Positions 1-6,199 of a DNA stretch of 8,594 nucleotides are shown here, in pieces. A program made the translations under genes and the position numbers. Source of the DNA: Acidimicrobiales bacterium (GTDB lineage: Bacteria; Actinomycetota; Acidimicrobiia; Acidimicrobiales; Poriferisodalaceae). The notes beneath the pieces are model-generated. The model was not told the origin of the DNA and made no database searches. It saw only the letters and a program-made list of their open reading frames with translations. Where the stretch lies: contig JASMKJ010000552.1 of the NCBI GenBank assembly GCA_030749275.1, positions 1 to 8,594 of the forward strand, in the 5' to 3' direction. Position 1 is the stretch's first letter. Each line of letters opens with the position of its first letter.

Positions 1-804
1 TCCCCTGATGAAGCTTTGCGGCTACTCAGCGTCGAAATCTACAATGACGCTTTGGCCGAGTTTCAAACAGATACGGGCGAGAGGGTATTCGGCATGGCTC
101 TATTGCCTTGGTGGAACCTCGACGCAGCGGTACGTGAAATCGAACGAGCTCATGCAAACGGGCTCAGGGGAATAGTGACTTGCGCCAATCCCGAAGAAGC
201 TGGGCTTCCCGACATGGGGACAAAGCACTGGGATCCCATTTGGCAAACATGTTCGGATCTCGATATGCCTGTGAACTTTCACATCGGTTCCTCGAAGGGG
301 AACATGGACTTCTTCGGTCGTGCTCCCTGGCCCTCATTTGGTGAGGAGCGCAAGCTTGCCGTTGGTTCGGCAAATTTGTTCATGGGGAACGCTCGAACAA
401 TCGGCAATCTCATCTACTCGGGGATCCCGGAACGCTTCCCAGAATTGAAATTTGTGTCTGTGGAGAGCGGGGTCGGTTGGCTGCCTTTCTTCCTTGAGAT
501 CCTTGATCATCAGATGGCCGAAACGGCACCCAATGAGCTCGCTGAGTTGTCGTTACTTCCGTCCGAATATTTCAGACGGCAGTTCTTCGGGTGTTTTTGG
601 TTTGAACGAGCGACCATCAAACCGACAGTTGAGTTCCTTGGGCGACACTGCCTCTTGTTCGAAACCGATTTTCCTCATCCGACGTGTCTTTATCCCAGAG
701 ACGACATTCAACTTATGCAGGCTTTCGAAGGATTGGATGACGCAGACATTCAGGCAATTCTTCAAGATAACGCCGCCGCCTTGTACCGGATAGATATTTC
801 GTAG
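1..804 (+). CDS. Amidohydrolase family (Amidohydro_2) metal-dependent hydrolase, 5'-truncated
   Basis: The reading frame is open from the first base of the window to the TAG at 802-804, so the gene starts outside. A TTG at 16 is not a credible start because the family signature continues upstream of it (P-D-E-A-L-R before LLSVEIYND). The visible 267 codons cover the C-terminal two thirds of a TIM-barrel Amidohydro_2 protein. Seen features are VNFHIGSS (metal-ligand-type His at visible codon 94), FVSVESGVGW (about 151-160), FETDFPHP with Asp 223 and His 226, and the usual end ILQDNAAALYRI. Family members are commonly about 380-400 aa, so about 120 residues with the N-terminal HxH-type metal motif are missing. 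Relatives act as hydrolases or decarboxylases on aromatic or cyclic acids; the substrate here is unknown. The gene is convergent with the dioxygenase gene across 104 bp in which I see no clear terminator. Confidence 0.9.
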   Translation, partial: SPDEALRLLSVEIYNDALAEFQTDTGERVFGMALLPWWNLDAAVREIERAHANGLRGIVTCANPEEAGLPDMGTKHWDPIWQTCSDLDMPVNFHIGSSKGNMDFFGRAPWPSFGEERKLAVGSANLFMGNARTIGNLIYSGIPERFPELKFVSVESGVGWLPFFLEILDHQMAETAPNELAELSLLPSEYFRRQFFGCFWFERATIKPTVEFLGRHCLLFETDFPHPTCLYPRDDIQLMQAFEGLDDADIQAILQDNAAALYRIDIS

Positions 805-908
805 TCGAACATTTGCGTTAGCTGCATACCTGAGCACTGCGCCACCCTCCGGCGGGTTCTCCGCGACCGCCTTCAAATGCAAACATCAAGTTGCGGGTAG
901 CTGGCTCG

Positions 909-1853
909 TTACTGGCTGCGGTCCTCAGCTCTATCGAATTCGTAGTTTCGAGCTTCGGTGACTTCTTGTTCTGGGAGTTCAGCGGGTACGTCGGCAACTT
1001 CCACCCTGTGGTGTGCCACTCGGTTGTCCGTCGATGCTGGGATGGGTGCCTGTCCTTGCACTGTGACTCTTTCCATCCGTCGCCGTTGCGGCCAGTAGTC
1101 AACGGGCGCGTAGTGTTGAACCGACCGGTTATCCCACATGACTACCGTTCCCGGTTCCCATTTGACTCGAAGTTGAATTTCAGGCCGACTGGTTTGCTGC
1201 AGCAGGAACTCAAGTATTGATCGACTTTCTTCGTCCGGGAGTTCGTTTATTCGTTCGGTGAAATGTCGGTTGACGTACAACACGGTTGCCGAGGTTTGGG
1301 GGTGAAGGGTTACCACGGGATGGTTCGCTCGCGGGAACTTGTTTTCGATCTCGTGCATGGTGGCGAGATCAGTTTCCAGTAGGTCTCGAAAGCGACCGAA
1401 CCCATGAAGAGCTGTCAAACCCGTGAGATACGACTGCAAGCGGTCGCTGAGAAAGTCAAAGGCTCCGCGCATCGAGCAGAACATGGTGTCGCCACCTAGT
1501 TGCGGAACCACTAGGGCCTTCAAGATGGTGAACTTGGGAGGTTCCAGCTTGTAGGTCTCGTCAGCGTGCCAAATATCGGTGAGTGGTTTCTTGGACTGCG
1601 CGTTTGTTTCAAGCACGATCAGTTCGGGTTGAGTGGCAGATCTTGGTGAAAAGGGCGATATTTCTAAATCGCCGAACAAACGGCCGAAGTTCAATTGTTC
1701 TTCGGCGGTCAAACGCTGATCACGAATCACCAATACTTCGTGTTCACTTATCAGGTCGTTAATTTCATCGAATCCGTTCGATGCGGTGATCGAACTCAGA
1801 TCGAGATTCGTTAGCTCGGCCCCAAACACTGGGCCTAAACGCTCTAGTCGCAT
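909..1853 (-). CDS. TauD/TfdA-family Fe(II)/2-oxoglutarate-dependent dioxygenase
   Basis: A 314-aa protein of normal family length. It has the complete facial triad: WHADETY gives His96 and Asp98, and NRSVQHYAP gives the distal His247. Arg258 and Arg262 lie 11 and 15 residues after that His, the spacing known from TauD (His255, Arg266, Arg270), so 2-oxoglutarate binding should be intact. Such enzymes hydroxylate a C-H bond, often next to a sulfonate, ether or carboxylate, with decarboxylation of 2-oxoglutarate in the cytoplasm. The substrate cannot be told. The frame extends to a TTG at 1880, but the ATG at 1853 is preferred because AAGGGA lies 6 nt before it and the fold begins at MRLERLGPVFGAEL. 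The small gene at 1963-2259 lies 109 bp upstream on the same strand and may be cotranscribed. Confidence 0.93.
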   Translation of the reverse strand: MRLERLGPVFGAELTNLDLSSITASNGFDEINDLISEHEVLVIRDQRLTAEEQLNFGRLFGDLEISPFSPRSATQPELIVLETNAQSKKPLTDIWHADETYKLEPPKFTILKALVVPQLGGDTMFCSMRGAFDFLSDRLQSYLTGLTALHGFGRFRDLLETDLATMHEIENKFPRANHPVVTLHPQTSATVLYVNRHFTERINELPDEESRSILEFLLQQTSRPEIQLRVKWEPGTVVMWDNRSVQHYAPVDYWPQRRRMERVTVQGQAPIPASTDNRVAHHRVEVADVPAELPEQEVTEARNYEFDRAEDRSQ

Positions 1854-1859
1854 CGCAGA

Positions 1860-1865
1860 TCCCTT
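1860..1865 (-). promoter_or_regulatory. Shine-Dalgarno AAGGGA of the dioxygenase gene
   Basis: On the minus strand AAGGGA is followed by 6 nt and then the ATG at 1853. This decides that ATG over the in-frame TTG at 1880. Confidence 0.7.
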
Positions 1866-1962
1866 AGTTGAGGCTAGCAACGACCCCGACCCAATTAGTC
1901 ACCTAGTCCTTGCTGGTAGCTGCACGTGCTGAGCGGGGAGGAAGTCGAGTAACGCTCGGGGC

Positions 1963-2259
1963 TTAGCGGTGGGTGACTTGCTTCAGATTGTCGATGTGGG
2001 CTCCGAGCTCGGACGCAGCTCTCATCATGCCGAGTCTCCAAGAAATAGCTCCCTGGAACGGGTGCATGACCCAAATGTCAATTGCTCCAGAATTTGACAT
2101 CTCCTCGGTGAAGCGCAAGCTACGAGTTCGACCCTTGAATCGCATCGTCACACCTACTGATCCATCTTTCATGGTGACGGGCTCGTCCATTCCTAGACCC
2201 GCATTTCGGCCTTCGATCACAGCAGTACGTGCTTGTTGTCTGAGGATGGCGGTATTCAT
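1963..2259 (-). CDS. Small hypothetical protein, 98 aa
   Basis: I do not recognise this protein. The start MNTAILRQQAR (ATG at 2259) is chosen; an in-frame TTG at 2283 would add eight residues. AAGG lies 11 nt before the ATG, so the ribosome site is weak. The sequence has no signal peptide, membrane segment or cysteine. It opens with a basic helix-like stretch (residues 5-15), then a probable beta-rich part (VTMKDGSVGVTMRFKGRTRSLRF, about 28-51, basic) and a C-terminal helix (MRAASELGAHIDNLKQ). Another long frame (1973-2329) lies on the opposite strand. The minus reading is preferred because it is collinear with the dioxygenase gene and gives a balanced soluble protein. It could be an accessory or regulatory partner of the dioxygenase, but nothing in the sequence proves that. 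Confidence 0.55.
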   Translation of the reverse strand: MNTAILRQQARTAVIEGRNAGLGMDEPVTMKDGSVGVTMRFKGRTRSLRFTEEMSNSGAIDIWVMHPFQGAISWRLGMMRAASELGAHIDNLKQVTHR

Positions 2260-2281
2260 GACGCAGAGGACCTTAACCGCC

Positions 2282-2299
2282 AAAAGGGCCGAGCCTTTT
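2282..2299 (-). repeat. Hairpin in the leader of the small gene
   Basis: AAAAGGGC-CGA-GCCTTTT on +: a 7-bp stem with one bulged G and a 3-nt loop. On the minus strand it lies 22 nt before the ATG at 2259 and ends in TTTTG. It could be a terminator or attenuator-like stem in the 5' leader, or, read on +, a short intrinsic terminator with a TTTT tail. Either role is inference. Confidence 0.35.
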
Positions 2300-2333
2300 C
2301 ATTTCAGCGATTTTTCGACTTTCGTTTGATCTT

Positions 2334-2356
2334 TGAGGTCTCGTAGCACTACCTCA
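2334..2356. repeat. Inverted repeat TGAGGT-N11-ACCTCA
   Basis: Perfect 6-bp arms separated by 11 nt in the divergent region, with a second nested stem GTAG-CA-CTAC at 2343-2352. It could be a regulator site or an mRNA hairpin; chance is also possible for arms this short. Confidence 0.3.
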
Positions 2357-2410
2357 TAGATTGAGACGTGGGCGCTACAGGACCCGAACCTCTCACCCGC
2401 TTGTATTGAG

Positions 2411-2424
2411 TTAACGGTCGTTAA
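2411..2424. promoter_or_regulatory. Probable TetR-type operator TTAACG-GT-CGTTAA
   Basis: Perfect 6-bp inverted arms around a 2-bp centre, ending 29 nt before the ATG of the CoA-transferase gene at 2454. Palindromes of this form (TAACG/CGTTA cores) are typical of TetR-family sites near acyl-CoA genes. It overlaps the expected -35 zone of the putative leaderless promoter, so a bound protein would block RNA polymerase. No regulator gene is in the window. The site could also serve the divergent small gene and dioxygenase. Confidence 0.55.
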
Positions 2425-2440
2425 ACAGCCCAGATGCGGC

Positions 2441-2446
2441 TAGTTT
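2441..2446 (+). promoter_or_regulatory. Putative -10 box TAGTTT of a leaderless promoter
   Basis: TAGTTT fits the actinobacterial TANNNT -10 pattern and ends 7 nt before the A of the ATG at 2454, where transcription would start. The absence of a convincing Shine-Dalgarno (only CTGGGGT directly against the ATG) agrees with leaderless translation. No good -35 hexamer is visible. Confidence 0.45.
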
Positions 2447-2453
2447 CTGGGGT

Positions 2454-3692
2454 ATGACGAACCAAACAGATAGCCCCCTTGCCGGAATCAAAGTCGTCGA
2501 AATTACTTCTATTTATTCAGGACCCATGGCCGGAATGATGTTGGCGGAACTCGGTGCACAAGTCGTAAAGGTAGAGAGTCCTGATAGTCCGGATCCTCTG
2601 CGGGCGAGCGGATTAGGCCCTGGACCCGATGGGGTCAACAGCATTTTCTACTCGCTGAACCGTGGAAAGCGCTTCTGTGCAATAGATGCAAAAACGGATC
2701 GAGGGCGTGAATTGCTTTTTGATCTTGTGGCCGGCGCGGACGTGTTTATTCACAACATGCGTCCTGGAAAAGCTGAGGGACTGGGTCTTGCCTACGATGC
2801 CTTGTCAGATGTCAATCCCGGCATCATTTATGGAGCGATTACTGGACACGGTCCCGAAGGGCCTGAGGCGCACCTACCCGCGTACGACTACGTCGTTCAA
2901 GCAAAATTGGGGATGGTTGATTATCAAAGGGACCGCGAAGGTCGAGGTGATCTGGTTCGACAGGTCGTGGTCGACAAAACTTCCGCTAATGCCCTCGTTC
3001 AGGGTGTGTTAGCCGCGTTGTATATGCGGGAGAAAACGGGACGCGGGCAGCGGGTGGACATACCAATGGTTGCCGCCGGACTCGCTTTTCTTTGGCCAGA
3101 CGGTCTTGCTGCGGCCCACGCGGAACTTAATCCGGCGATTCCGTTGGACCAGATGCCTCCATGGCTTGAATCAGCTCCGGGATCTTTTTTGGTTGTCTTG
3201 GAGACCGCTGACGGTGAAATCGCTACCGGCATCATGCTGCCTCCTTGGGATGGGTTGTGTCTGGCCTTGGAGCGAACCGACTGGTTAACGGATGAAAGGT
3301 TTTCGGAGGCATTGGGCCGTGTACTTAATTTGCCTGAGTTGATTGCGGAAGTGAGTTCGGAGGTGGCCAAGTACACGACAGCGGAAGTTTTGGCTCGTTT
3401 CGAGGAACATGACTTCGCCGCGGGGAAGGTCGTCACTCGGCGTGAAGTTCACGAGGATCCGACTATCAAGCATCTGGGTTTGATCACCGAGCAGGCGGCG
3501 CCTGGTCTGGGTCAGGTGAGACAACCCGCTCCCATGTGGATGTTTAGTGACGCGGCGACCGAGGTAACGACCAGCTTGAATTCAACCGGTGGAGATTCGC
3601 GCGAGGTTCTCGCTGAGTTGGGCGTGTCGGAAGACGAGTTTGCTGAACTTGAGGAGAGCGGCGTGGTTTTTGTGGCAACTGTCGAGCAATAA
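2454..3692 (+). CDS. CaiB/BaiF family III CoA-transferase (canonical, complete)
   Basis: A 412-aa protein of usual family length. It opens with the Rossmann half (LAGIKVVEITSIYSGPMAGMMLAELGAQVVKVE, residues 9-41) and continues with NRGKRFCAIDAK and ADVFIHNMRPG (about 95-105). The catalytic region is VVVDKTSANALVQGVLAAL, where Asp174 matches the Asp that forms the acyl-CoA-linked anhydride in family III enzymes (Asp169 in formyl-CoA transferase). It is followed by YMREKTGRGQRVDIPM, and the small and C-terminal parts complete the interlocked-dimer fold. It should move CoA between a CoA ester and a free carboxylate in the cytoplasm; the acid is unknown. The gene stands alone on +, with an operator-like palindrome and a leaderless-type promoter upstream, and runs convergently towards the four-gene operon with a 70-bp gap and no clear terminator. 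Confidence 0.93.
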   Translation: MTNQTDSPLAGIKVVEITSIYSGPMAGMMLAELGAQVVKVESPDSPDPLRASGLGPGPDGVNSIFYSLNRGKRFCAIDAKTDRGRELLFDLVAGADVFIHNMRPGKAEGLGLAYDALSDVNPGIIYGAITGHGPEGPEAHLPAYDYVVQAKLGMVDYQRDREGRGDLVRQVVVDKTSANALVQGVLAALYMREKTGRGQRVDIPMVAAGLAFLWPDGLAAAHAELNPAIPLDQMPPWLESAPGSFLVVLETADGEIATGIMLPPWDGLCLALERTDWLTDERFSEALGRVLNLPELIAEVSSEVAKYTTAEVLARFEEHDFAAGKVVTRREVHEDPTIKHLGLITEQAAPGLGQVRQPAPMWMFSDAATEVTTSLNSTGGDSREVLAELGVSEDEFAELEESGVVFVATVEQ

Positions 3693-3762
3693 GGGGCACC
3701 GGTCGGTCGAGTTCATATTTGGACTGCGACTGTTGGGCAGCGTCTCCGGGTTGTCTCAGATT

Positions 3763-4467
3763 TCACTTCGTGATGGCCAACTGTCGTTCGAGTTCCAGTC
3801 CGAGGCTGAGAGGTAGATCATTTGCTGCCGCAAGACATCGACGGAGCTTCATCGCTATCGCCGGGTCGATGAGCGCCAACTGGTGAGCGGTACGTTCAGA
3901 CACCTGATCGAGCTCTGCTGGATCAACTAACTCAGTGACAATTCCAAGGTCTAGCGCTTCAGACGCTTCGATGTCTCGACCTGTCAGGATCAGTGGTGAT
4001 GCGGCGTGAGGGCCGAGAATTCGTGTAAGGCTCTGTGTTCCGCCAGCCGCTGGAAGCATGCCGAGTTTGGTCTCGGGAAGTCCTAGCACAGTGTTATTCG
4101 CAGCGACGCGGACATCACACAACAGGGCCATTTCCAGACCTGAACCCATGGTGTAACCCTTCAGAGAAGCAACTGTGGGCACCGATAGAGCCAGTAGCGG
4201 CAACCATGGATCTCTGTCCCATCTGATTCTTCGGGCCTCGAAGATCGAAGATGCCGACCCGAATTCGGAAAGGTCCGCTCCAGCGCTGAAGTTTCGGCCT
4301 TCTGAGCACAGCAGGAGCGCTCGAGCATCGGGGTTGTCTCGGACCGCGCTGATGGCTTCGATTAGACCATCTCTCATGTCTAGGTCATAAATATTAAGTG
4401 GAGGATTCGAAATCGTGACTGTTGCTACGCCTTGATCCGAAAAAGAGAGGCGGACCTTGTCACTCAT
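3763..4467 (-). CDS. Enoyl-CoA hydratase/isomerase (crotonase) family protein, C-terminally short
   Basis: 234 aa, last gene of the operon. The start MSDKVRLSFSDQG is set by AGGGGG 5 nt upstream (4473-4478) and by an ATGA overlap with the stop of the preceding gene; the open frame further up to 4671 is only a shadow of that gene. Crotonase features are the oxyanion-hole segment GRNFSAGADL (57-66), MGSGLEMALLCD with Glu112, and LGLPETKLGMLPAAGGTQSL with Glu132. The 20-residue spacing equals that of the two catalytic glutamates of rat enoyl-CoA hydratase (144 and 164), so hydratase activity is plausible. The protein stops at LELERQLAITK, about 20 residues before the usual end (EGxxAFxxKRxPxF), which is still present in its operon partner. 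The other frames downstream do not restore that end, so it is not a simple frameshift. Confidence 0.92.
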   Translation of the reverse strand: MSDKVRLSFSDQGVATVTISNPPLNIYDLDMRDGLIEAISAVRDNPDARALLLCSEGRNFSAGADLSEFGSASSIFEARRIRWDRDPWLPLLALSVPTVASLKGYTMGSGLEMALLCDVRVAANNTVLGLPETKLGMLPAAGGTQSLTRILGPHAASPLILTGRDIEASEALDLGIVTELVDPAELDQVSERTAHQLALIDPAIAMKLRRCLAAANDLPLSLGLELERQLAITK

Positions 4468-5432
4468 GGCAGCCCCCTGAAAGCGTGCGCAGATCGGTCC
4501 AGCGACACGCGACAGAACTGCGGTGCGTCTCTCATCGCTTGTCCGAGCGCGACAGCGCAAGCCTCCAGTCCGGCTATGGGATCGAGGTAGGAGAACGCAG
4601 GTGTGAGTGGTTGACCCGACCTCCATCCCAAACCAGAGGTGGCATGAACTCCTGTGCCGTAGGCAACCCAATCAGTTTCGGGGCTGTTAAATGCGAATGC
4701 CGTAATTGAAAGGAGAGCGATGTCAGGGTTGATAGACCTGAGTTCGTCGCACGTGACGCCGAGGTTGTTGTTAGCTCTCGGCGACAGGGATGTGATGACC
4801 AAGTCCGCGGATCGAACGAGTTGATGAAATTCACCACCTTCGGAGCAACGACGAAGGTCGATATCCGCGATTTCTTTTGAACCGTTGAGTTCTACGAACA
4901 TCGGTGCATTCCCCGGTCCCTCATCTCCGTCTCCGTGGCGGAGTCCATCGGGTCGAGAGGACGGTTCGATCTTGACAACGGCAGCTCCGGCCCTCGCGAG
5001 GAGCTCTGTGCACAACGGCCCAGCCCACATTGATGTTAAGTCAATGATTCTGAGGGTCCTTGGTTCGACAGTACTAGTGCATCGACCTAGATCGTTTGGT
5101 GGAAGAGGTGTGGGGTTTTCTCGGTAAGGAGTGACCGGAAGCCTCCACACCTGTGCTCTTCGAGCAACTGATTCGGGGTCGTCGTCTTTTCTGGCGAGCT
5201 CTTCAAATCTGCCCCAGGTGTCGTGATCTTCAGGTCCAAGATCGAGACATAGGAACCCTTCGCCCCAGCTTCTCGCAGCTTCAGGCCGGGTTGGCTTGTC
5301 TGCCAGCCGCTCCGGCATCTCGATCCAATGATCAACCGCTCCTATCACGTCGTCACCGATACGGTTTGTGATGATCGCCGCGAGTTCTCTCCCCCGTTCG
5401 TTTAGATTTTCAGGAAGCCAGTAATCGTTCAT
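4464..5432 (-). CDS. CaiB/BaiF-type CoA-transferase with circularly permuted segment order
   Basis: 322 aa. The catalytic half is C-terminal: LRIIDLTSMWAGPLCTELL (127-145), AAVVKIEPSSRPDGLR (150-165), ADLVITSLSPRA (209-220) and FSYLDPIAGLEACAVAL, where Asp284 sits at the place of the catalytic Asp. The protein ends just after that helix (RVSLDRSAHAFRGLP), where a normal CaiB would go on for about 200 residues. Instead, residues about 57-103 resemble the part that normally follows: GEGFLCLDLGPEDHDTW matches DDWVAVCCSTEDQW of the CoA-transferase at 7630-8594, and RAQVWRLPVTPY matches its EVGVPAMP region. I recall actinobacterial CoA-transferases with this layout, but cannot search. The gene overlaps both neighbours by ATGA (5429-5432 and 4464-4467). 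Its own Shine-Dalgarno is poor, so it probably depends on translational coupling. Confidence 0.85.
   Translation of the reverse strand: MNDYWLPENLNERGRELAAIITNRIGDDVIGAVDHWIEMPERLADKPTRPEAARSWGEGFLCLDLGPEDHDTWGRFEELARKDDDPESVARRAQVWRLPVTPYRENPTPLPPNDLGRCTSTVEPRTLRIIDLTSMWAGPLCTELLARAGAAVVKIEPSSRPDGLRHGDGDEGPGNAPMFVELNGSKEIADIDLRRCSEGGEFHQLVRSADLVITSLSPRANNNLGVTCDELRSINPDIALLSITAFAFNSPETDWVAYGTGVHATSGLGWRSGQPLTPAFSYLDPIAGLEACAVALGQAMRDAPQFCRVSLDRSAHAFRGLP
4473..4478 (-). promoter_or_regulatory. Shine-Dalgarno AGGGGG of the distal crotonase gene
   Basis: AGGGGG lies 5 nt before the ATG at 4467, inside the end of the upstream CoA-transferase gene. It fixes the start that the long open frame would otherwise obscure. 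Confidence 0.7.
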
Positions 5433-6166
5433 CGTCCGGAAAAATCAGGTGGCCGTTTGGCAAAAAACGCGCTTAAACCTTCGGCGCGATCTTCGGTGGC
5501 CGCTAATTGGTGGTTGAGGTCACCCTCGAGGCGCAACCCATCTCGCAAGGGAAGTTCGCTTCCGCGATGAATGGCTTCCTTTGCCATTTCTATCGCCAAG
5601 GGACCGCAGGCCAAAAGGGCATCAACAGTGCTGTCTGCTGAGGCTTCGAGATCGTCAGCTAAGGAATGGATCAAGCCCCAAGTTTGGGCAGTCGCGGCAT
5701 CGATTTCTGTACCTAGTAGCAGCATCGCCGACGCGCGACCAAGCGATATCGCTCGTGGTAATCGTTGAGTTCCACCCCAAGACGGAAGTGAGCCACTCAA
5801 TGGATCTCTGAGTGAGTACCGGCTATCGGGCGTTCCTATTCGAATGTCACACGCGAGGGCGATTTCTAATCCACCAGATGAACATTCCCCGGATAGCAAA
5901 GCCACTAGTGGGATTCGCAGCCTGGACAACGCTGCCGCTGGATCGGGGGAAACCGCATAGCGGTCAAATTCATCGGCTAGGCCCGAACAGAAATCTTCCG
6001 CGTTGGATCGAAGCACCAGTACACGAATATTTCGATCCTCTTGCAAGCGTTCGCAAGCCTCGCTGATCTCTGATGCAGTGCGCGTCTCAAGGAGTCCGCC
6101 GGGCAGAGTCATGGTGACGACACGTCCCTCAGCAGAGGAGGCAACAGTGACCGAGTCGGCCTGCAG
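5429..6166 (-). CDS. Enoyl-CoA hydratase/isomerase (crotonase) family protein, probable CTG start
   Basis: 245 aa if started at CTG 6166. Between the in-frame TAA at 6185-6187 and the first ATG at 6112 there is no ATG, GTG or TTG. Yet those 18 codons encode the usual first crotonase strand (VTVASSAEGRVVTMTLPGG, parallel to VRLSFSDQGVATVTISNPP of the distal crotonase), and AAAAGGGAGG sits 6 nt before the CTG. In CTG numbering, the oxyanion segment is DFCSGLADEF (58-67), and SSGGLEIALACD gives Glu101. The second catalytic position, 20 residues later, is Asp121 (SLRDPLSGSLPSWGGTQRLPR) instead of Glu. The C-terminus LSAFFAKRPPDFSGR is complete. The Asp may mean isomerase-type or altered chemistry rather than classical hydration. 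The stop overlaps the next start by ATGA. The upstream gene is 33 bp away. Confidence 0.88.
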   Translation of the reverse strand: MQADSVTVASSAEGRVVTMTLPGGLLETRTASEISEACERLQEDRNIRVLVLRSNAEDFCSGLADEFDRYAVSPDPAAALSRLRIPLVALLSGECSSGGLEIALACDIRIGTPDSRYSLRDPLSGSLPSWGGTQRLPRAISLGRASAMLLLGTEIDAATAQTWGLIHSLADDLEASADSTVDALLACGPLAIEMAKEAIHRGSELPLRDGLRLEGDLNHQLAATEDRAEGLSAFFAKRPPDFSGR

Positions 6167-6172
6167 AGCGAT

Positions 6173-6182
6173 CCTCCCTTTT
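6173..6182 (-). promoter_or_regulatory. Strong Shine-Dalgarno AAAAGGGAGG before a CTG codon
   Basis: AAAAGGGAGG on the minus strand, then ATCGCT, then CTG at 6166-6164. The nearest ATG is 54 nt further on, with only GAGGGA at 12 nt spacing. The site is the main argument for the CTG start of the proximal crotonase. Confidence 0.65.
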
Positions 6183-6199
6183 CGTTAGACGCCGATGAG

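Noticed and set aside
805..908. Bidirectional terminator between the convergent amidohydrolase and dioxygenase genes
   Set aside because: Only weak partial stems (TTTGC/GCAAA; CCC/GGG) and no T-run follow, so no terminator is called.
891..1220. 109-codon frame on + over the end of the dioxygenase gene
   Set aside because: The minus strand carries the dioxygenase with its distal His and Arg residues in this region, and the + frame has no ribosome site.
1922..1929. GCACGTGC palindrome upstream of the dioxygenase gene
   Set aside because: The symmetry does not extend beyond 8 bp and a site this short occurs often by chance.
1973..2329. 118-codon frame on + opposite the small gene
   Set aside because: No ribosome site, no recognisable protein pattern, and it runs against the flanking dioxygenase gene. 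The minus-strand reading is preferred, though not proven.
2999..3436. 145-codon frame on - inside the canonical CoA-transferase gene
   Set aside because: It is fully covered by the CaiB frame on + and its Ser/Arg/Ala-rich translation matches no family.
3693..3762. Frameshifted C-terminal tail of the distal crotonase
   Set aside because: I read the other two minus-strand frames past the stop and found no EGxxAFxxKRxP-like sequence, so the short C-terminus is not explained by a simple frameshift.
4468..4671. 68-residue N-terminal extension of the distal crotonase
   Set aside because: It lies inside the CoA-transferase gene in another frame, is rich in Arg, Cys and Ser without any family pattern, and a good Shine-Dalgarno plus ATGA overlap place the start at 4467.
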